In this document: positions 1-4,517 of the stretch, piece by piece
Layout: each line of letters starts with the position of its first letter
Numbering within the stretch: the stretch's first letter is position 1
Origin: Desulfonema limicola
GTDB lineage: Bacteria > Desulfobacterota > Desulfobacteria > Desulfobacterales > DYRC01
Length of the DNA: 6,570 nt
Direction of reading: 5' to 3'
Assembly: GCA_020718925.1 (NCBI GenBank)
Contig: DYRC01000043.1
Location: 1-6,570 of the forward strand
Notes under the pieces: generated by a model
The model's input: only the letters and a program-made list of their open reading frames with translations
What the model was told of the DNA's origin: nothing
Database searches by the model: none
Position numbers and translations under genes: made by a program

Positions 1-1
1 T

Positions 2-236
2 TTCCGACCTCACAGTGATCCGTCCCCGGCTCTGTCTCTGTTTCCTCAGAACACTGTTCTGCTGCCCATCTTATACCGGGAAACCCGCTTTCATCAGCTG
101 TCATTATTCCGTCCGGGGCGCCCATCTCCCGAGCGGACCTTCCCCGATAAATTTTCTCCGGTCTGTCTTCCTTCCGCACCGCATCTGTCAGCATTCTCCG
201 CACAGAGCGCACGGTTCCGCCGGCTTTCTTTCCGAA
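2..236 (-). pseudogene. Degenerate DDE transposase fragment (IS701-like, DDE_5-type)
   Basis: Reading leftward, a frame open from 236 past the window edge encodes PDGIMTADESGFPG and, about 25 residues later, DHCEVG. This resembles the first catalytic block of IS701-type transposases, which runs like DGVLIVDESGFPKKG, then SVGVARQY, then NCQVG. The stretch between the two blocks fits poorly in this frame. In another frame bases 74-52 read YKMGSRTV, closer to the expected KKGSHSVGV, which suggests compensating small indels. The first catalytic Asp would be the D of DESGF, at 93-95. No credible start is seen, the N-terminal region is short, and the rest would lie beyond position 1. I infer a decayed insertion-sequence remnant. 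The family call comes from remembered motifs and was not searched; random similarity is possible. Confidence 0.42.
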
Positions 237-247
237 TCACCGAGCTG

Positions 248-384
248 ATACCAAATCGCTTTCAAACTCACCTAACCCCCCGGCCCCCTTCCCTGAAAGG
301 GAAGGGGGAGACATCATCGGTACTCCCCCCTCTCCGTTTCGGGGAGGGGGCGGGGGGAGGGGTGCTTTGATAGCGAATCGGTAT
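248..384. repeat. MITE/REP-like double-hairpin element with imperfect terminal inverted repeats
   Basis: The left end, ATACCAAATCGCTTTCAAA (248-266), matches the reverse complement of the right end, ATACCGATTCGCTATCAAA (366-384), at 16 of 19 positions. Between them are two GC-rich hairpins. The first has a perfect 11-bp stem (284-294 with 298-308) and a GAA loop. The second has an 11-bp stem with one T:G pair (326-336 with 340-350) and a TTT loop. The two halves are also similar to each other when one is reverse-complemented, so the whole element is a large imperfect palindrome. There is no coding capacity of its own. This architecture is typical of nonautonomous, multicopy palindromic elements that are moved by a transposase encoded elsewhere. 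No clear target-site duplication is seen at the ends. Minus-strand reading through it gives only a proline- and glycine-rich nonsense peptide. Confidence 0.72.
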
Positions 385-507
385 GACCTGCCATATACCG
401 GAAAAAATTTTCTGCCGGCTCTTTTCTCTCAGAACAGTCCTGAAAATAACCGTGAAATTTCCGGGATTGAAAAGCAGTCCCCCCTCATTCCGACATTCCG
501 GTAACAT
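268..507 (-). pseudogene. Short leftward ORF with a good start, truncated by the hairpin element
   Basis: The ATG at 505-507 is preceded by a perfect AAGGAG with 7-nt spacing, much better than expected by chance. The first 41 codons (385-507) encode an unrecognised peptide beginning MLPECRNEGGLLFNPGNF, with a basic segment LREKSRQK around residues 26-33. From residue 42 the frame enters the terminal inverted repeat of the 248-384 element and then reads its GC-rich hairpins until a stop at 268. The last half is therefore element-derived. I infer that an older leftward gene, perhaps the 5' part of the transposase remnant at 2-236, was interrupted by the insertion. That link is unproven because the two pieces share no obvious reading frame or motif. 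Expression of the 79-residue hybrid cannot be excluded. Confidence 0.25.
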
Positions 508-514
508 AATCTCT

Positions 515-520
515 CTCCTT
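515..520 (-). promoter_or_regulatory. Shine-Dalgarno site for the ATG at 507
   Basis: The minus strand reads AAGGAG followed by AGAGATT and then ATG at 507-505, a canonical ribosome binding site with 7-nt spacing. It marks a genuine-looking translation start whose gene no longer appears intact. Confidence 0.4.
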
Positions 521-547
521 TTTTACAGGGGATTCAGCAGATTATGT

Positions 548-553
548 ATTATA
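548..553 (-). promoter_or_regulatory. Candidate leftward -10 element (TATAAT)
   Basis: A perfect TATAAT lies on the minus strand in an AT-rich stretch, about 40 bp upstream of the ATG at 507 and its Shine-Dalgarno. No good -35 hexamer stands 16-18 bp upstream; the best there is TACAAC. AT-rich DNA produces such hexamers often, so the case rests on the arrangement -10, AAGGAG, ATG, all on one strand. Confidence 0.3.
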
Positions 554-590
554 TTGCAAATTAAAATGACGTTGTAGGGTTAAACAACCT

Positions 591-836
591 GTGTGGACAG
601 CTATGCCGGTGCTTGATGTGCGTTCCTTGCCGGATAAAGCAATCAGGCGGCTTGCAAATGCTTATGATACGATCTGCGATAAAGAAGTGATGGCTCTTGC
701 CAAGCTTGACGCGGAACCGGTGCGGGCGGAGATTGATGCCGCATTATCAGACGCTCTTGGACTTCCCGATATAAAACCGCTGCGTCAGCTTCTTGCACGC
801 GAACCGGGGCTGACCGGCAAAGGCTTGCCGGAATAA
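591..836 (+). CDS. C-terminal fragment, possibly of an N6-adenine DNA methyltransferase; otherwise hypothetical
   Basis: This is the only convincing rightward frame in the window. It is open from 570; GTG 591 and ATG 603 are the possible starts, and neither has a Shine-Dalgarno. The 81 residues include LPDKAIRRLANAYDTI, then EPVRAEIDAALSDALGLP, then LRQLLAREPGL. A small helical domain of the pattern 'LxxxYD...vRxEIDxAvxxALGL...LLxREP' is, as I recall, found at the extreme C-terminus of large N6-adenine DNA methylases. No catalytic motif (NPPY or the SAM-binding FxGxG) is present, so no activity is expected. I read it as the tail left after the 5' part of a gene was deleted, with the junction near 540-590. 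The final 52 bp overlap the 3' end of the opposing nucleotidyltransferase gene. It could instead be a free-standing small protein; the methylase assignment is from memory only. Confidence 0.45.
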   Translation: MWTAMPVLDVRSLPDKAIRRLANAYDTICDKEVMALAKLDAEPVRAEIDAALSDALGLPDIKPLRQLLAREPGLTGKGLPE

Positions 837-2179
837 CCGTTCAGAAAATCCTTAACCCGCGCTATTGCCTGCTGCCGATTCTTCAGATTTCCCGATAATC
901 GCTCTTCTTCTATCATAGTCAGAATTTTTTTGAACACCGGCGAAGGCTCAAGCTTAAATTCCTGAATCAGATCGCGTCCGGTAATCAGCGGCGGCTGACG
1001 CGATTCGGGTGTGAACTGAGATTTGAATCTGTCTATCAGCCCGGTGATAAATGCGATAAAATTCTGGCTGACATGGCTGCCTTTGCCCTGATGATCAGCT
1101 ATGGCATGAAGAAGCAGAAACGGCGCGTATTCGTCATATTTCATAAAAAAGCGGGTAATTGCCTGGGATGTCAGCGTGTTCTTCTGTTCTGCCCTAAACA
1201 GAAATAAGGGTCTTAAATGATGCCGAATCACAGCTTCTGTAAATCGCTCTTCCGTGTTTGAAAACTTCAATCGCTCGGCAATAGGTATAAACATATCCGC
1301 GCTTTTCTGCTCATGCGCGTAAAAATGAATTTCTCCGTTCTCATCTATCGTCCGGGTATAAGGCTTTCCGATGTCGTGAAGCAGAATGGCGCATTTCAGC
1401 AGAGCCGCGTGTTCTTTGCCTATATCTGCATCTTTGAGATTTTTTTCCAGATGATAAAACGCGCTTAACGTATGATAAAACGCATCATAAGCATGGTGGC
1501 GATTCTGGGTACAGCCTTTCAAAGCTGAAAGTTCAGGAAATATTTCAAACAAAAGACCTGTATCAGCCATCTGAACAAGATACGGATACGAATTGGGCAG
1601 GCAAAGAATTTTGAGCAGTTCCGCATGGATACGTTCCCCAGCGCTTTGGGAAATCAGCGGCGCATATTTCCGAATCGCTTCAAGCGTCTGCGTTTCAATC
1701 GTGAAATCAAACGCGGCAGCCATCCGAAACGCTCTGAGAAGCCGTAGCGGATCATCAGTAAAACTTTTGCTTGCGACCATGCGGACAAGTTTATCGCGCA
1801 TATCCTGCTGTCCGCCGGTAGGATCAATCAGTTTTCCCGATGCCAAATCTATTGCCAGCGCATTGATTGTAAAATCCCGGCGGCAGAGATCATCTTCCAG
1901 ACACACGCCTTTGGGCGGAGATATGTCAAACATGACGTTATTCGCCACGACCCGGAAAACCGTCATATCTGCTTTGCCAAGATTCACAAATGCGCCCCGT
2001 GTCTGTGCGGCAAGCTGACGCGCAAATCTTTCCGGCTCTTTGATTACGACAATATCATAATCATCCGGCTGTCTGCCTGCAAGAAAATCTCTGACAGAGC
2101 CGCCGACCAGAAAAGCATCCTTGCTGCCAGTGGTGATACGCAATTCATGGGGCAGCATGTTCAGAAAATTATAATCCAT
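785..2179 (-). CDS. cca: tRNA nucleotidyltransferase (CCA-adding family, with HD domain)
   Basis: The 464-residue product adds nucleotides to the 3' end of tRNA using CTP/ATP, maturing or repairing the CCA end in the cytoplasm. Class II poly(A)/CCA polymerase motifs appear in order: FLVGGSVRD at 23-31, the metal-binding DYD at 40-42 with a third carboxylate D85 in FDIS, RRDFTINAL at 100-108, the base-selecting DDPLR at 142-146, and ERIHAEL at 182-188. A phosphohydrolase-type HD domain follows, with HH at 228-229 and HD at 268-269 in LLHDIGKP. In some bacterial lineages CC- and A-addition are split between two paralogues, so full CCA addition is not assured. The start is ATG 2179 with AGGA just upstream, inside the 3' end of the toxin gene, which it overlaps by 11 bp. 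The last 15 or so residues (GYSGKPLPVSPGSRARS) look like an adventitious tail, read antisense through the end of the opposing fragment. Confidence 0.9.
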   Translation of the reverse strand: MDYNFLNMLPHELRITTGSKDAFLVGGSVRDFLAGRQPDDYDIVVIKEPERFARQLAAQTRGAFVNLGKADMTVFRVVANNVMFDISPPKGVCLEDDLCRRDFTINALAIDLASGKLIDPTGGQQDMRDKLVRMVASKSFTDDPLRLLRAFRMAAAFDFTIETQTLEAIRKYAPLISQSAGERIHAELLKILCLPNSYPYLVQMADTGLLFEIFPELSALKGCTQNRHHAYDAFYHTLSAFYHLEKNLKDADIGKEHAALLKCAILLHDIGKPYTRTIDENGEIHFYAHEQKSADMFIPIAERLKFSNTEERFTEAVIRHHLRPLFLFRAEQKNTLTSQAITRFFMKYDEYAPFLLLHAIADHQGKGSHVSQNFIAFITGLIDRFKSQFTPESRQPPLITGRDLIQEFKLEPSPVFKKILTMIEEERLSGNLKNRQQAIARVKDFLNGYSGKPLPVSPGSRARS

Positions 2180-2525
2180 ATATTCCTAACTGAAAGCAAA
2201 GCGTCTCAATGATTTCGGACTGTAAAATCGGCTGATGTATTTTGCCGATATGTTTAATCAAACGTTTCTTATCAAGGGTTCTGATCTGATAACAAAGCAA
2301 CACAGAATCGTTTTTCAATCCGCAGAGACCGGCTGATAGAAATACTTCATTCGGATAGATATTTCTGCCTGATTTTCGGGAGGTTATAGGCAGCACATTT
2401 ACTACGGGCAATATCTGATTGATAGTTTCTTCGCTTATTACAAGTACCGGACGGGTTTTTCCCTGTTCAGAGCCGATGACCGGATCAAGATCAGCAAGAA
2501 ACAGATTCCATCTATATTCAACCAT
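2169..2525 (-). CDS. mazF: MazF/PemK-family mRNA interferase toxin
   Basis: This 118-residue protein is predicted to be a sequence-specific endoribonuclease that cleaves mRNA and halts growth when not bound by its antitoxin. The N-terminus RWNLFLADLDPVIGSEQGK followed by TRPVLVIS is the family signature. It aligns without gaps to my recollection of Bacillus subtilis MazF, placing R25 and T48 (in LPITS) exactly at that enzyme's catalytic Arg25 and Thr48. The later segment NDSVLLCYQIRTLDKKRL corresponds to the conserved DSVxLxxQIRTxDKxRL block, so the toxin looks full-length and active. Its ATG (2523-2525) directly follows the antitoxin stop, with AGAGG 8 nt upstream inside the antitoxin gene, implying coupled translation. 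Its 3' end overlaps the start of the nucleotidyltransferase gene, so the toxin message probably extends into that gene. Confidence 0.9.
   Translation of the reverse strand: MVEYRWNLFLADLDPVIGSEQGKTRPVLVISEETINQILPVVNVLPITSRKSGRNIYPNEVFLSAGLCGLKNDSVLLCYQIRTLDKKRLIKHIGKIHQPILQSEIIETLCFQLGIYGL
2183..2187 (-). promoter_or_regulatory. Ribosome binding site for the tRNA nucleotidyltransferase
   Basis: AGGAA on the minus strand stands just before the ATG at 2179, within the coding end of the toxin gene. It supports ATG 2179 over the internal ATG at 2158. Confidence 0.5.
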
Positions 2526-2783
2526 TTACCAAGCCTCTGAATCAATGTTCCGAAAATCCGATGAAATTTCGCTGAGATCATTTAAGAAAAGATCATCTGA
2601 TACCGCCTGTTTCAACATATTTATTTTACTATTAAATCTATTTTTATTTTCCAAAGCATCGGCGTTTTGAAACATCCGGATCCATTGTTCAAAAATATCT
2701 GTATCAATAACCGCTTCGCCGTTACTTCGGAAGGTTTTAAAAAAGGGCATTTCTTTTATCATCAAAACTTGTCTTTCCATCAT
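2526..2783 (-). CDS. Putative antitoxin partner of the MazF-family toxin
   Basis: The 85-residue product is expected to bind and inhibit the downstream toxin. Support is mostly positional: it is a small gene directly upstream of the toxin, with the stop codon touching the toxin ATG. The C-terminal quarter is acidic (D63, D64, D69, E72, D76, D81, E83) and ends in IDSEAW, resembling the flexible toxin-binding tails of MazF antitoxins. The N-terminal part, which should dimerise and bind DNA, shows no AbrB, ribbon-helix-helix or helix-turn-helix motif that I can recognise. A basic, Asn-rich segment (NKNRFNSKINMLK, around 46-58) precedes the tail. ATG 2783 is used because GTGAG from the adjacent tandem repeat gives a modest ribosome site; ATG 2780 or 2762 (MIKEMPFF) are alternatives. 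Like other antitoxins it may repress its own promoter. Confidence 0.72.
   Translation of the reverse strand: MMERQVLMIKEMPFFKTFRSNGEAVIDTDIFEQWIRMFQNADALENKNRFNSKINMLKQAVSDDLFLNDLSEISSDFRNIDSEAW
2534..2538 (-). promoter_or_regulatory. Ribosome binding site for the MazF-family toxin
   Basis: AGAGG lies 8 nt before the toxin ATG and within the last codons of the antitoxin gene, so ribosomes finishing the antitoxin can reinitiate on the toxin. Confidence 0.45.
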
Positions 2784-2786
2784 CCA

Positions 2787-2814
2787 TTCTCACTTCTCAC
2801 TTCTCACTTCTCAC
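2787..2814. repeat. Four perfect tandem copies of a 7-bp unit (TTCTCAC / GTGAGAA)
   Basis: Units lie at 2787-2793, 2794-2800, 2801-2807 and 2808-2814, identical and without spacers. They fill nearly the whole 32-bp gap between the pilus ATPase stop and the antitoxin start. On the coding (minus) strand each copy is GTGAGAA, a weak Shine-Dalgarno-like sequence; the last copy runs directly into TGGATG at the start. A 7-bp unit can gain or lose copies by slipped-strand mispairing, which would change the ribosome landing site or leader length rather than the protein. Confidence 0.9.
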
Positions 2815-2815
2815 T

Positions 2816-4513
2816 TTATATCACCACCACCGAAGCCGCTTCTTCAAACGTGGTAATCCCCCGGCTGATTTTTTCAGCCACATTTTCCCTCAGCGTTTTG
2901 AATTTCCCGCTCTTCTGAGCTGCGCGGGTAATCTCATTGGCAGATTCATTTTTTAAAATCATGTCCTGAACCATTTCATCCACCGCCATAACTTCAAATA
3001 CGCCGGTTCTGCCTTTATAGCCGGTATTGAGGCAGTTAAAACATCCTTTTGCCTGAACGAATTTCATATCTGAAGAAGGTTCGATTCCCCAGTATTTCAG
3101 GGCTGTCGGAGAGGGCGAAAATGGCTTAGAGCAATACGGACAGACCTGTCTGACTAACCGCTGGGCAATCAGCAGAAGCAGTACCGATGACAGCAGAAAC
3201 GGCGCAACGCCCATGTCAATAAACCGCGTAATTGTTCCGCCTGCGTTGTTGGTGTGAAGGGTGCTGAGTACCCGATGTCCGGTCAATGCGGCTTGGACAG
3301 CAATCATGGCGGTTTCAGGATCACGGATTTCTCCGATCATAATCACATCCGGGTCTTGGCGCAGAACAGAGCGAATGCCGCTGGCAAAGGTCATTCCGGC
3401 TTTGCGGTTCAATTGAATCTGCCGTATTTTCTCAAGCCGGTATTCCACCGGGTCTTCGAGCGTGATGATATTGATATCCGGATCGTTGATGGTTTTGATG
3501 ATGGAATACAGACTTGTGGTTTTGCCGCTCCCGGTCGGTCCTGTGCTTAAAATCATGCCGTAAGGTCTATAGAGCATGGATTCGGTCTTGATGCGATCAT
3601 TTTCAGACATGCCTAACTCTTCAAGCGAATAAATCGTAGAGGTGGCGTCAAGAAGGCGCAGCACCATATTTTCGCCGTAAATCGTAGGGATGGTGGACAC
3701 CCGGATATTGATTTCTTTGTGGCTCATTTTTGCGGTGAATCGTCCGTCCTGCGGAACTCTGAACACTGAAATATCCATATTGCCCAAAATTTTCAATCGG
3801 GAAACAATCGGAAGAATCATGTGTTTCGGCGGCGCCGGAACCTCATGCAGTTTTCCGTCCACCCTGAAACGCATCTGAACATAATCTTTTTCCGGGCTGA
3901 TGTGAATATCGCTCGCGCCTTCGCGCACCGCCTGCGACAAAATGGAATTGACCAGACGCACCACCGGCGCTTCTTCCGCCATATCCTGAAGAGAACTGAC
4001 TTCAACATATTCCGGCGGAGGAGAAGCCTCATCCTCCTCGCTTTGGCTCTTGTATTCCATTTCATCCAAAAGCCCGCTGATTCCGGTGTTTGCGCCGTAA
4101 AGATTGGTATTGAGATAGTTAAATTCCTGCTCCGTGCAGATCAGCGGGTCTATCTCGCAGTCTGTCAGACTTTCAATAATATCAATAGACTGAATATCCG
4201 TAGGGTCTGTGGTGGCAACTATCAGAAGCGTTCCTTTTTTCTTGAGCGGAATCATCTGATGCTTCTGTGCCACATCTGAGGGAATCAGCGATGCCAGACT
4301 CGTGTCTATCGGATACGCTTCAGGGCGGTATTTTTCGATATTCAATTGCGTAGAGACAATATTCACCAGATCGGTTTCAGTGATGATTCTTTCGGCAATC
4401 AGAAACTGTCCCATCTTCAGATTGGCTTTCCGATGCTCTGACAACGCCCGATCAAGCTGTTCCTGATTTAAAAGCCCTGCCTCAATCAGCATTTTTCCTA
4501 ATTTCTTTTTCAT
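2816..4513 (-). CDS. pilB: Type IV pilus extension ATPase (PilB/GspE family)
   Basis: This 565-residue cytoplasmic hexameric ATPase is predicted to power pilin assembly. An MshEN/GspE N-terminal domain covers roughly 1-145, with a first motif KLGKMLIEAGLLNQEQLDRA near 4-23 and a second copy starting LKMGQFLIAERI near 32-43. Such domains bind c-di-GMP in MshE and some PilB proteins; the second copy here is imperfect (AER where a Gly is usual). An acidic, Pro-containing linker (about 155-175) leads to the motor. That domain has Walker A GPTGSGKTTS (325-334, K331), the Asp box ITLEDPVEY (350-358), Walker B DPDVIMIGEIRD (387-398, E395) and the His box STLHTNNA (417-424). A tetracysteine zinc site is formed by C458, C461, C491 and C494. 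All key residues are intact. It starts 4 bp after the secretin gene. Gene order favours a pilus over type II secretion, but GspE is the alternative. No pilC-like gene follows it. Confidence 0.9.
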   Translation of the reverse strand: MKKKLGKMLIEAGLLNQEQLDRALSEHRKANLKMGQFLIAERIITETDLVNIVSTQLNIEKYRPEAYPIDTSLASLIPSDVAQKHQMIPLKKKGTLLIVATTDPTDIQSIDIIESLTDCEIDPLICTEQEFNYLNTNLYGANTGISGLLDEMEYKSQSEEDEASPPPEYVEVSSLQDMAEEAPVVRLVNSILSQAVREGASDIHISPEKDYVQMRFRVDGKLHEVPAPPKHMILPIVSRLKILGNMDISVFRVPQDGRFTAKMSHKEINIRVSTIPTIYGENMVLRLLDATSTIYSLEELGMSENDRIKTESMLYRPYGMILSTGPTGSGKTTSLYSIIKTINDPDINIITLEDPVEYRLEKIRQIQLNRKAGMTFASGIRSVLRQDPDVIMIGEIRDPETAMIAVQAALTGHRVLSTLHTNNAGGTITRFIDMGVAPFLLSSVLLLLIAQRLVRQVCPYCSKPFSPSPTALKYWGIEPSSDMKFVQAKGCFNCLNTGYKGRTGVFEVMAVDEMVQDMILKNESANEITRAAQKSGKFKTLRENVAEKISRGITTFEEAASVVVI

Positions 4514-4517
4514 AGCG

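Noticed and set aside
47..61. Perfect palindrome CAGAACACTGTTCTG resembling a LexA/SOS box
   Set aside because: The GAAC and GTTC halves are 3 bp apart instead of the 4 of Gram-positive-type LexA boxes, no intact gene start lies nearby, and it falls inside the transposase remnant.
15..248. Rightward 77-codon open frame at the left end
   Set aside because: Cys/Pro/Ser-rich composition, no ribosome binding site, and it is antisense to a frame with recognisable transposase motifs.
383..577. Rightward 64-codon open frame
   Set aside because: Its start codon lies in the terminal inverted repeat of the hairpin element, it has no Shine-Dalgarno, and the peptide shows no family features.
814..831. 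Hairpin CCGGCAA-AGGC-TTGCCGG at the convergent gene ends, considered as a bidirectional terminator
   Set aside because: There is no T-tract on either side, and the stem lies within both overlapping coding ends. A weak role in ending transcription is possible but not supported.
1593..2018. Rightward 141-codon open frame inside the nucleotidyltransferase gene
   Set aside because: It is antisense to conserved catalytic motifs of a clear gene; Ser/Arg-rich shadow frame.
2832..2842. Inverted repeat GAAGCCGCTTC just upstream of the antitoxin, considered as an autoregulatory operator
   Set aside because: Arms are only 5 bp, and it encodes the Glu-Ala-Ala-Ser end of the ATPase. Without a mapped promoter it cannot be told from chance.
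3821..4279. Rightward 152-codon open frame inside the pilus ATPase gene
   Set aside because: Antisense shadow, rich in His, Arg and Phe, opposite the well-conserved ATPase reading frame.
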